From NCBI GenBank assembly GCA_017428285.1, contig JAFRRE010000195.1:1-48902 (forward strand): a stretch of 48,902 nucleotides of DNA, given 5' to 3'. Source of the DNA: Bacteroidales bacterium. GTDB taxonomy: Bacteria > Bacteroidota > Bacteroidia > Bacteroidales > F082. The notes below the pieces were generated by a model. The model was not told where the DNA came from and searched no databases. It saw only the letters and a program-made list of their open reading frames with translations. Within the stretch, counting starts at the first letter, position 1. The number at the start of each line of letters is the position of its first letter. Of the stretch, positions 7,901 to 14,744 are shown in pieces. The translations under genes were made by a program, and so were the position numbers.

Positions 7901-8418
7901 GCAACTGCAGTGCTGGCGCTCCTGTCGGCACTTTCAACCCCGTAGAGGATCTGCAAGCTGAAGCCACCGAGACAGGCGTTACCTTGGCTTGGAATGCTCC
8001 TGAAGGTGCCATCAATTACATCATTTACCGTAATGGCATCGAAATCGCCCAAACGTCTGAGACCACCTACACCGACAACATTATCAGCAAAGACGGCTTC
8101 TACACTTATTGCGTTGTGGCCGAATATGCTGAAGGTGCCTCAGTGCCTGACTGCGTCATCATTGAATTCCTCGATGCTATCAGCGAGAATGAAGCCGAAT
8201 TTGCCATCTATCCCAACCCTGTCAACAACACCTTGTTTGTCAACTGCGGCAATGCCGAGTTCAACTACGAGATGTTCAACGGCATGGGACAAAAGGTCGC
8301 CAGCGGCAATGCCACAGGCAACGCACAAATCAGCGTCAACGACATGACCAAGGGCATCTACTTCCTCCGCCTCACTTCTGGCACGCAAGTGCGCATGGAA
8401 AAGGTTGTCGTGGAATAA
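4921..8418 (+). CDS. Gingipain-family C25 protease, Lys-gingipain (Kgp)-like, T9SS substrate
   Basis: 1165 residues. Order: signal peptide (1-25), C25 propeptide with the R/K-rich PFAYNEKAYA region, catalytic domain (~230-600), Ig-like domain, repeated CARDB-like beta domains, a DSWGDGWNGN domain (~905), Fn3 domain and C-terminal T9SS type A sorting domain (AIYPNPVNN to EKVVVE). Catalytic residues are H444 (YTAHGSNTSW) and C477 (GNCCEAADW), 33 apart. T442 and D516 (STYWLND) match the residues known to shape the Lys-binding S1 pocket of P. gingivalis Kgp, and the stretches IGSCPSTYW, YNTV, WQAYHTLGDGSVMP and GSYVAISKDGV are strongly Kgp-like. It should be exported by T9SS, trimmed, and anchored to A-LPS or released. 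Lys specificity is inference from these residues. The C-terminal half closely resembles that of the 9394-12849 protease. Confidence 0.93.
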   Translation: MKKFGLLTAAFLMIGLLFGTQVMAQHIELGVTKSAQTCANVTDEGFTASFSFSSIDASEISTEKGMFSTLTMNGTYPSGNVGEPMLPAVNKLIAVPFGAKIDALEVKSYTTTTYSLADFGINKITPMQPRIRKDQKPEDVPFAYNEKAYATKGFVERPIAMAEIKGTMRGIQIGALTINPVQYDAATNRIRVYNNIEIEVRYSQYDKSASYDEFARTFSPYFANIYSQMFNWRDDVYDEHPDLWQSPVKMLVIADRMFEECLQPWYTWKTTKGFYLSINYTDEIGTSAAAIRAFIQEEYGKDAPTFLMIMGDKNQVAASATGSETHCVTDLQYSSVDGDEFPDMYHSRFPAETVAQMQAMINKALEYEQYTMPDPSYLNNVLLIAGEDSGWGVTVGRPTIWYATNYYFNAEHGFDQVHEYSHGQYSGCYSWLNEGVGFANYTAHGSNTSWAGPQFTVSDVNNLTNEHKYFLAMGNCCEAADWGINGTCFGEAMVRAENKAAYAYIGSCPSTYWLNDYYFGVGGTSRHDGTMPTYEETTMGFYDAMWTDNAYNTVTSMMFIGNLASNAAQALGYELHCSTLYDWQAYHTLGDGSVMPFRVQPIENTVSHMAIFPIGMPTYEVSADPGSYVAISKDGVLHGVGLIDESGVINVEVDPITSGGDVTICVTHPQRIPYINTVPAAAMEGPYISVDSYTPANVHVGHESSMSITFKNVGTSATDGTTTVSLSCNDDNLTILDGTASFESLAPETTVQVGGFRYIIAEGVADGTRFIINTTAVCGSNTWEGRATITAGEAVLQFDGMANPGGFVPGETISIIASFKNTGHYKATNAIATVTSTSPYVSFVNDSFEVGTLDPTGIAYCVFNVTIDANCPVTEQLPLTITLNADGGLTAEGSGIIKNSCNVIFELTDSWGDGWNGNYLNVSFSDGTPSQNLTIENGNSETYVIEIGHGVHVTLSWISGQYTYECSFVVRYEDGDEICQATSPNTNYSFEFDCNCSAGAPVGTFNPVEDLQAEATETGVTLAWNAPEGAINYIIYRNGIEIAQTSETTYTDNIISKDGFYTYCVVAEYAEGASVPDCVIIEFLDAISENEAEFAIYPNPVNNTLFVNCGNAEFNYEMFNGMGQKVASGNATGNAQISVNDMTKGIYFLRLTSGTQVRMEKVVVE

Positions 8419-8425
8419 AGACCAA

Positions 8426-8477
8426 GGTATATAAATGAAAAAAGCCGCTCAAAAGCGGCTTTTTTCATTTATATACC
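8426..8477. terminator. Bidirectional terminator, perfect 24-bp stem
   Basis: The stem runs from GGTATATAAATG...AGCCGCT (8426-8449) to AGCGGCT...CATTTATATACC (8454-8477) around a CAAA loop. It gives a U-run on both strands and serves the convergent protease and TerB/J-domain genes. The stop codon of the minus-strand gene (8469-8471) lies inside the stem. Confidence 0.93.
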
Positions 8478-9203
8478 TCGTTGTTTCTTTATTGCCTCGT
8501 AAGCCGCATTGATTTCCTGGAACTTCTTCTCGGCGGCTTGCCGCACCTCATCGCCAAGGTTGCTCACCAAGTCGGGGTGATTCTTCTTGGCCATCTCACG
8601 ATAGGCTTTCTTCACCTCTTCATCTGTAGCGGAAGGCTCAATGCCAAGAATCTTATAGGCACTGTCTGTTTCCTTGATGAACATGGCTTTCACCGAAGCA
8701 AAATCACTGTTGGCGATACCCATATAATCGGAAATCGTGTTGATCACACTCAACTCTTGAGGCGACACCACACCATCAGATTCGGCAATACCAAATAGAT
8801 AATGAAGCAGTTGGAGACGCGTGGAATAGTCCATGTAACGTCCCACCTGTTGGCTCACTTCATAGATATTGTAATCCTTTTGCAATATCTCGCGAAGCAT
8901 CTTGATGTAGTTCTCGGCACGTTGCTGTCCAAAGTTCTGCAAAAAGAAACGTTTCACATAATCCAATTCCGAACGCTTCACGTTGCCGTCAGCTTTCATC
9001 ACTGCAGCTGAAAGCACGAGCAAAGTCACATTGAAGTCGCGCTTTTCCTCGGTATTGCCAAAAGTATCCGTCACTTCGGAACGAATGACATGTGGACTCC
9101 CTCCGGAGAAAAGGCTACCAATCGCATAACCGATGATACCTCCCAACGGACCGCCAAACGACCATCCCAATCCTGTCAAAATCAGTTTCAAGAAGAATCC
9201 CAT
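8469..9203 (-). CDS. TerB and J-domain co-chaperone (DjlA-like)
   Basis: 244 residues. The N-terminus ([31 protein letters not shown]) is hydrophobic and Gly-rich and could dip into the membrane, as in DjlA. A TerB-like acidic helical domain occupies ~55-160 ([20 protein letters not shown] and [14 protein letters not shown], the paired xDGxxxxxE helices). The C-terminus is a J domain ([20 protein letters not shown], then KKNHPDL with the HPD that stimulates DnaK ATPase). Length and order match DjlA of Proteobacteria (271 residues). It probably recruits DnaK at the inner membrane; client unknown. Transcribed alone from a TACCTTTG promoter with a tandem repeat in its leader. Confidence 0.9.
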   Translation of the reverse strand: MGFFLKLILTGLGWSFGGPLGGIIGYAIGSLFSGGSPHVIRSEVTDTFGNTEEKRDFNVTLLVLSAAVMKADGNVKRSELDYVKRFFLQNFGQQRAENYIKMLREILQKDYNIYEVSQQVGRYMDYSTRLQLLHYLFGIAESDGVVSPQELSVINTISDYMGIANSDFASVKAMFIKETDSAYKILGIEPSATDEEVKKAYREMAKKNHPDLVSNLGDEVRQAAEKKFQEINAAYEAIKKQRGI

Positions 9204-9205
9204 GG

Positions 9206-9251
9206 TTATTGAGTTTATCGAAATATGATTATCGAGTTTATCGAAATATAG
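9206..9251. repeat. Two tandem 23-bp repeats in the leader of the TerB/J-domain gene
   Basis: TTATTGAGTTTATCGAAATAT (9206 on) is followed by TTATCGAGTTTATCGAAATAT (9229 on), differing by one T/C in this stretch. The pair lies directly before the ATG at 9203, within the transcribed leader. Confidence 0.85.
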
Positions 9252-9271
9252 CTAGTTTTTTAATCAGGCGG

Positions 9272-9279
9272 CAAAGGTA
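9272..9279 (-). promoter_or_regulatory. Promoter -7 element of the TerB/J-domain gene
   Basis: TACCTTTG on the minus strand, exact TAnnTTTG match, 68 bp before the start codon. The leader contains the tandem 23-bp repeat. Confidence 0.65.
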
Positions 9280-9291
9280 CACAAAAAACAG

Positions 9292-9303
9292 CACCTATAG
9301 GTG
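9292..9303. promoter_or_regulatory. Perfect 12-bp palindrome CACCTATAGGTG between divergent promoters
   Basis: CACCTATAGGTG reads the same on both strands. It lies 12 bp upstream of the minus-strand -7 element and 43 bp upstream of the plus-strand one, where a shared dimeric regulator could bind. Chance occurrence is possible. Confidence 0.35.
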
Positions 9304-9346
9304 AAAAATAATTCCTCAGAAAAACAGCGACCACAAAAAAGATTTG

Positions 9347-9354
9347 TATTTTTG
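9347..9354 (+). promoter_or_regulatory. Promoter -7 element of the first Rgp-like protease gene
   Basis: TATTTTTG matches TAnnTTTG, 39 bp before ATG 9394. The dyad at the Kgp-like promoter is not repeated here. Confidence 0.65.
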
Positions 9355-9393
9355 CGCTTTTAAAGTCAATCAACAATTTTAATTTCATCACAC

Positions 9394-12300
9394 ATGAAAA
9401 GAGTACTTTTTTCTCTCGTGTTTGTGGCTTTGTCAGCAATGACATTTGCCCAACAATGGACAAGCCTTGGCAAGAGCACTCCTTCCAAACCTGAGGTTAA
9501 GTTGGTATCGAGCAGCGAACGGCAAATCGTTATCGACTTCTCATTGGGAGGTTTCTATTTGAACAAGGTGAACACTCCAAACGGCGTCCAGCAAGTAGTG
9601 TCCGTCCCAAAGATGGCCTCCATGCTTGAAGCCGCTGCTCCCGACCTTCCGCAATTTCCAGTTCCTACCATCATTGGTGACCTGGCTGAGATGGAGGTTA
9701 ATGTCACCAAGAGCGATTTTACGGATTACCAAAATGTTGTGATTGCCCCCTCAAAAGGCAATTTCAGCCGTCAAATCGATCCTGAAACCGTTCCCTACAC
9801 CTATGGTGAGATGTACAGCCGAGATGCTTTTTATCCCGCCGCCCAAGCCTATCTTGAAACGCCTTACATCCTCCGCGATTTCCGTGGCCAAAACATCATG
9901 GTGCGCCCCTTCGCCTACAACCCTGTGACGAAAACGCTCCGCGTGTTTCATAACATGACCATTGAGATGCGCAAAGTGAGTGACAACGGTGTTAACCAAA
10001 AGGTGAGCCGCAAGGCTATCCAAAAGATTGCTCCCGAAATGGAGGAGGCCTACAACCATCGTTTCATCAACTATACGGAAAGCACCTCCAAGTACAATTT
10101 CATTCAGGACCGTGGCGAGATGCTTGTCATCTGCCCCGACCAGTACATGGAAAGCATGCAACCCTTTGTCGAATGGAAGAACCAATCAGGTCGTCCCACC
10201 ACCATCGTGAGCCTCTCAGAAGTGGGCGGCAACAACGACAACCAAATCAAGAACTACATCCAAAGTATCTACACCTCCCCGGAACACAACCTTGAGTTCA
10301 TCCTCCTTGTCGGCGACTATGCTGACCTCACACCTCATTCGATGAGCGGAGGCCGTTCCGACAACTGGTTTGGTCAATTGGAAGGCAACGACTACTACCT
10401 TGAAGCCTTCACAGGCCGTTTTTCGGTGCAAAGCATTACTGATTTGGAGACCCACATTGAGAAGGTGCTGTATTATGAACGCGACATGCCTGAAGGCCTC
10501 ACTTGGCTCAACCAAGGCATCGGCATCGCTGCCAATGAAGGTGCCGGCAACGGTCACAACGGTGGTGAAGCCGACTATGTTCACATGAACTACATCCGCG
10601 ACACTTTGATGCACTACACATACGAAAACGTCACCCAACAATATAGTGGCGTAGGTAGCGGCACAAGTGCTAGTGCCATCAGTGCAGACATCAATGCAGG
10701 CAAAAGCATTTGTAACTACTGCAATCATGGTTCCCAAACAAGTTGGGCCGTGGCTGGTTATAGCAACAGTGATGTCAACGCCTTGGTAAACGATGACAAA
10801 TGGCCCTTCATTTGGTCCGTGGCTTGCAATAATGGCGAATTCAACGGTACATGTTTTGGAGAGGCTTGGCTAAGAGCCAAAAACAATAGCACAGGACGTC
10901 CCACTGGAGCTGTTGGCGGCATGTTCAGCTGGATCTCACAACCCTGGCAGCCACCGATGACGGGCCAAGACGAGATGGTGGACATTCTCACTGGATGGAA
11001 AAATAGTGACAAATATTGTCACACCTTTGGCGGTGCCTCCCTGAACGGCAGCATGTACATGCTTGACATGCATCCCGAAGACAACGGCAACACCCACAAC
11101 ACATGGATCCTCTTCGGTGACCCGAGCCTGATGGCCCGCACCGACAATCCTGTCAGCATGAATGTCACCTGCACGCCATCAGTTCTTATGCTCGGCATGA
11201 GCGAACTGGAAATCTCTGCCGAGAACACTGCTTATGGCATCGCCACCCTGATGATGGATGGAGAAGTGATTGCCTCGGGTACCATCTTCGATGGCACCTG
11301 TAACCTCAGCTTCCCGCCAATGAGCAATGTCGGCAACGCCACCCTCACTGTCATGGGCTATAACAAGATAACTGAAGTGATGACCGTGGAAGTCCTTCCC
11401 GCAGAAGGTCCTTATGTCACCTTACTCAACTACACGCCCAACTTCGCTCCCGTCAATATGGAGACAAGCCTTACCATGAGCTTCAAGAACGTAGGCGTTG
11501 ACCCCACTAATGGCAGCACTAGTGTCACATTAACTTGCAACGACCAACGCTTGAGTATCATCAACGGCACATCCGGATTCGGCGTATTGAACGCAGAAGA
11601 AACCGTTACCCTGCAAAATGAATTCAGTTTCATCGTGGCAGATGGCGTTGAAGACGGCACACGCTTCCAAATCGATGTCAACATGACCGATGGCAGACAA
11701 ACTTGGAGCGGGAGGGTCTTCATCACTGCAGGCCAAGCCATCCTCGAGTATGCTGATACCGAATGGGCTGGCGGTTTTGTTCCAGGTGAGACAATAACCT
11801 TCGTGACCAATTTCAAGAACGTAGGACATTACATGGCCACCAACGCCATCGCCAACATTGCTTGTCAAAGCGAATATGTCACCCTTCTCAATCCCACCAT
11901 TGAGATAGGCACCATCGACCCAGAAGGCTTAGGTACCTGTGTGTTCTCCATCCAAGTCAGTGAGAACTGCCCCGAGACCGAGGTCATCATTATCGACTTC
12001 TCGATGCAAGCTGACGGTGGACTGAGTGCCGAAGGTTCCGTCACCATGAGAAACTCCTGCAATGTCATCTTTGAGATGGCCGACAGTTGGGGCGATGGCT
12101 GGAACGGAGCCTCATTGACGGTCGGTTTCAGCGACGGCACACCAAGTGCAAATCTCTCATGCAATTCTTCCTCTCAAACGGAAATCATTGAGATTGGCAA
12201 TGGTACACACGTCACTTTGACCTGGCGCAGGGGTGATTATGACCATGAATGCTCTTTCATTGTCAAATATGAAACTGGAGAAGTGATTTTCCAAGTCAGC

Positions 12301-12849
12301 CATCCCAACCCAGGTGTGCTCCATGAGTTTGACTGCAACTGCGCTAGTGGACAGGCTACCAACACTTACGGCCCAGTCGAAAACCTCACTGCTGAAGTTG
12401 AGATCGGATCCATCACGCTCTCTTGGGATGCTCCCGAAGGCGCAATCAACTACATCATCAGACGCAATGGTATTGAAATCGACCAGACAATAGAGCCCAT
12501 TTATACCGATGAGGTCTTCACCGAATTCTTCTACACCTATTGCATCGTTGCTGAATATGCCGATGGCTTCAGCATTCCAGAGTGCATTGTGGTCAAATCC
12601 GACCTTGGCATCGAAGAGAATGAAACCGTTTTCGCCATTTATCCCAACCCTGTCAACAACGTCCTGTACATCAATGGCGGCAATACAGAGTACAGCTATA
12701 TGATGTACAATAGCGTAGGTCAGGTGGTGGCCAACGGCAATGCCAAGGGCACTGAACAAATCAGCGTCGACGGCTTGACCAAGGGCATTTACTTCCTCCG
12801 CATCACCAGTGGCACGCAAGTGCTTGTGGAAAAGGTTGTGGTGAAATAA
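9394..12849 (+). CDS. Gingipain-family C25 protease, Arg-gingipain (Rgp)-like, T9SS substrate
   Basis: 1151 residues. Signal peptide (1-20, SAMTFAQQ), propeptide with PSKGNFSRQIDPETVPY and RDFRGQNIMVRPFAYNP, catalytic domain (~225-590), Ig-like domain (SELEISAENTAYGIATL, as in RgpB), CARDB-like repeats, DSWGDGWNGA domain, Fn3 and T9SS type A sorting domain (AIYPNPVNN to EKVVVK). Catalytic residues are H445 (NHGSQTSW) and C478 (VACNNGEF), 33 apart as in RgpB. D394 (NGGEADY) aligns with RgpB D163 (NGESD), the residue giving Arg specificity, and GQDEM plus ILFGDPSLMAR are also RgpB-like. Activity on Arg-Xaa bonds is therefore likely but inferred. The catalytic half matches the 18358-21933 protease and the C-terminal half matches the Kgp-like protein, so the gene is a mosaic. 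Confidence 0.93.
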   Translation: MKRVLFSLVFVALSAMTFAQQWTSLGKSTPSKPEVKLVSSSERQIVIDFSLGGFYLNKVNTPNGVQQVVSVPKMASMLEAAAPDLPQFPVPTIIGDLAEMEVNVTKSDFTDYQNVVIAPSKGNFSRQIDPETVPYTYGEMYSRDAFYPAAQAYLETPYILRDFRGQNIMVRPFAYNPVTKTLRVFHNMTIEMRKVSDNGVNQKVSRKAIQKIAPEMEEAYNHRFINYTESTSKYNFIQDRGEMLVICPDQYMESMQPFVEWKNQSGRPTTIVSLSEVGGNNDNQIKNYIQSIYTSPEHNLEFILLVGDYADLTPHSMSGGRSDNWFGQLEGNDYYLEAFTGRFSVQSITDLETHIEKVLYYERDMPEGLTWLNQGIGIAANEGAGNGHNGGEADYVHMNYIRDTLMHYTYENVTQQYSGVGSGTSASAISADINAGKSICNYCNHGSQTSWAVAGYSNSDVNALVNDDKWPFIWSVACNNGEFNGTCFGEAWLRAKNNSTGRPTGAVGGMFSWISQPWQPPMTGQDEMVDILTGWKNSDKYCHTFGGASLNGSMYMLDMHPEDNGNTHNTWILFGDPSLMARTDNPVSMNVTCTPSVLMLGMSELEISAENTAYGIATLMMDGEVIASGTIFDGTCNLSFPPMSNVGNATLTVMGYNKITEVMTVEVLPAEGPYVTLLNYTPNFAPVNMETSLTMSFKNVGVDPTNGSTSVTLTCNDQRLSIINGTSGFGVLNAEETVTLQNEFSFIVADGVEDGTRFQIDVNMTDGRQTWSGRVFITAGQAILEYADTEWAGGFVPGETITFVTNFKNVGHYMATNAIANIACQSEYVTLLNPTIEIGTIDPEGLGTCVFSIQVSENCPETEVIIIDFSMQADGGLSAEGSVTMRNSCNVIFEMADSWGDGWNGASLTVGFSDGTPSANLSCNSSSQTEIIEIGNGTHVTLTWRRGDYDHECSFIVKYETGEVIFQVSHPNPGVLHEFDCNCASGQATNTYGPVENLTAEVEIGSITLSWDAPEGAINYIIRRNGIEIDQTIEPIYTDEVFTEFFYTYCIVAEYADGFSIPECIVVKSDLGIEENETVFAIYPNPVNNVLYINGGNTEYSYMMYNSVGQVVANGNAKGTEQISVDGLTKGIYFLRITSGTQVLVEKVVVK

Positions 12850-12867
12850 ACGCACTTACCTAATACG

Positions 12868-12903
12868 AGAAAGGCGACCTCAAATAAAAGAGGCCGCCTT
12901 TCT
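12868..12903. terminator. Terminator shared by convergent protease and DUF4249 genes
   Basis: AGAAAGGCGACCTC (12868-12881) pairs with GAGGCCGCCTTTCT (12890-12903) with one mismatch around an AT-rich loop. T-rich flanks occur on both strands. Confidence 0.8.
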
Positions 12904-12923
12904 TCTATCTCTAAAAAAAGGGA

Positions 12924-13841
12924 TCATTGCTGGAACATATCCTCATGATAAACCCCTTCGCCTACTAAGACTGAAGTCGCATTGAACCATCCTATCGCAT
13001 TGCAGTTGGAGAAAAGGTTAGAGAACATAGCTGGAAACGCACCCATTACCGGGTTGACTCCAATAGCTAATTTCTGCCCAATAAGAAAATACTCATAATC
13101 CTCCGAAATGCTATAAAGCTTCACTCCTATCACATCGCCCTCGTGCAAATACGACTTGTTCATAACGCCGACTGGAATCTCCGTATTGTTTTTCAACATT
13201 TCTGGACCATTGAAGTAATAACCGGCATAGCCCTGCATGGGATAAAGGTTGAACAATTTGGATGGTCTGTTCTTGAAGAGCCTTCCATTCAAATAAAGTT
13301 CCACCAAATAAACAATATTCGGATTGGAAAGAGTCTGGAAATAAGGGCAAACACAAACGGCAGCATTTTCATCTACAAAAGGAATACCTTCCTGGTTGCG
13401 CAAAGGTAACAAGCCGACTGAGTCAATACCGCTGGAAGGGTTGTTCGACATCTTGGTGTCGGCGTAAATAATGAGTGGCGTTGAATATAAAGTGTTTTCC
13501 TCTACTCTAACTTCAAAATGATACCGACGGTTTTTCACACCTGCCACTGAATCGGAGAGATAATGACCTGGCCTGTTCTCTTGCTCATAATACCATATGG
13601 TATCGTTATTGCCCGTCACATACACTTCTGCACCAGAAATCATCTCCCTGCTATCCGTACTATACAATTCCGAAGAATAGCTGAGTATTACCTCATGACG
13701 TTTGCATTCATCCGTAATGGATCCTTCCACCACGGGTATCTTTTTTCCTTCTGGCAATTCCATGACAATGTCCTCGGTACATGATGCAGTAAGCAAACCG
13801 AGCACCGCTATCAAACCAATATGCAGTATCCTATTTACCAT
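12924..13841 (-). CDS. DUF4249 lipoprotein (second copy)
   Basis: 305 residues with a lipoprotein signal peptide whose lipobox is LTASC, lipidated Cys 21. The mature part begins CTEDIVMELPEGKKIPVVEGS, the conserved start of DUF4249 proteins, followed by a beta-rich domain (VILSYSSELY, ISGAEVYVTG, GHYLSDSVAG). DUF4249 genes are regularly found just after TonB-dependent receptors with a carboxypeptidase-regulatory N-domain, and are thought to be surface lipoproteins acting with the receptor. Function is not established. It is the last gene of a three-gene operon, 7 bp after its paralogue. The two share the CTEDIV start, the SGAxVYVT and the GHY(L/F)TDSVAGKKN-type segments, so they arose by tandem duplication. 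Confidence 0.88.
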   Translation of the reverse strand: MVNRILHIGLIAVLGLLTASCTEDIVMELPEGKKIPVVEGSITDECKRHEVILSYSSELYSTDSREMISGAEVYVTGNNDTIWYYEQENRPGHYLSDSVAGVKNRRYHFEVRVEENTLYSTPLIIYADTKMSNNPSSGIDSVGLLPLRNQEGIPFVDENAAVCVCPYFQTLSNPNIVYLVELYLNGRLFKNRPSKLFNLYPMQGYAGYYFNGPEMLKNNTEIPVGVMNKSYLHEGDVIGVKLYSISEDYEYFLIGQKLAIGVNPVMGAFPAMFSNLFSNCNAIGWFNATSVLVGEGVYHEDMFQQ

Positions 13842-13848
13842 AACTCAT

Positions 13849-14739
13849 TTATTTTCGAAAAACCGTTTCTGATGAAACGACAGACGCCGTAAAGAACCAG
13901 CCAACCCCTTCGCCTTCAGGTTGGATATTGGTGCTCACATTGGCAGGTGCACCCAACATGGGATTGCTGCCCGTCGAAATCAAAAGACTATAGAAATAAT
14001 AATAGTATTCTGGGGTAATGCTATACAAATCTGCATGAATCCTATCGCCATCCCTCAACTGCGACCTGCGAAAATAGGCAATGGGAATCTCTTTGTTGGA
14101 TTCGAGCATCTCAATGCCATTCACATAATAACCAGCGAATCCACCTTGTGGAATCATCATACGAACTTTCAAACTATCCGTTAATAAGGTATCGTTCTTC
14201 GAGACCATAGGCATATAGATGATGTTGGGGTCAGGAAGGCTTTGAAAATAAGGATAAAGCCATTCGATGGTATCCATGAAAAACATGGAAGGCGCTGTGT
14301 CGTTCATCCCATTGAAATGTTTCACCACCAAGCTGTCGATGCTTTCCACATTGTCAGGAATCAGGCTTTCGGCAAAAACCTGCTGTATGGTACCATCAGC
14401 CTCGGGAATCTCAACGCAAAGACGGTATAATGTATTCTTTTTCCCTGCAACACTATCAGTGAAATAATGGCCCTTTTGCACCGCATCCTCATAATAATAG
14501 GCCGTATCCACACCATCTGTGACATATACAGTGGCACCACTCACCATCTGGATTTCATTTTGGTTGTAAAACTCAGCCGTATAACTCAAAATGGCTTCAT
14601 GTTGCTTCAACTCATCGGTAAACGAAGCCTCCACACCTATCATCGGGTCACCCTCCTCCACATCAATCACAATGTCTTCGGTACACGAAGAGAAAGCCAC
14701 GAAAGCCAAAAGTGACAATATCTCATACAACCTTTTCAC
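13849..14739 (-). CDS. DUF4249 lipoprotein (first copy)
   Basis: 296 residues. Lipobox AFSSC with lipidated Cys 19, then CTEDIVIDVEEGDPMIGVEAS. The body has the same DUF4249 landmarks as the downstream copy (HEAILSYTAEFY, VSGATVYVTD, GHYFTDSVAGKKN). It starts 5 bp after the TonB receptor stop, indicating coupling. The likely role is a surface or outer-membrane lipoprotein working with the receptor, as inferred from this recurrent gene pairing. The ligand is unknown: no SusD, sugar-active enzyme or siderophore gene is next to it. The two copies differ clearly in the C-terminal half, so partition of function is possible. Confidence 0.88.
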   Translation of the reverse strand: MKRLYEILSLLAFVAFSSCTEDIVIDVEEGDPMIGVEASFTDELKQHEAILSYTAEFYNQNEIQMVSGATVYVTDGVDTAYYYEDAVQKGHYFTDSVAGKKNTLYRLCVEIPEADGTIQQVFAESLIPDNVESIDSLVVKHFNGMNDTAPSMFFMDTIEWLYPYFQSLPDPNIIYMPMVSKNDTLLTDSLKVRMMIPQGGFAGYYVNGIEMLESNKEIPIAYFRRSQLRDGDRIHADLYSITPEYYYYFYSLLISTGSNPMLGAPANVSTNIQPEGEGVGWFFTASVVSSETVFRK

Positions 14740-14744
14740 AGCGT

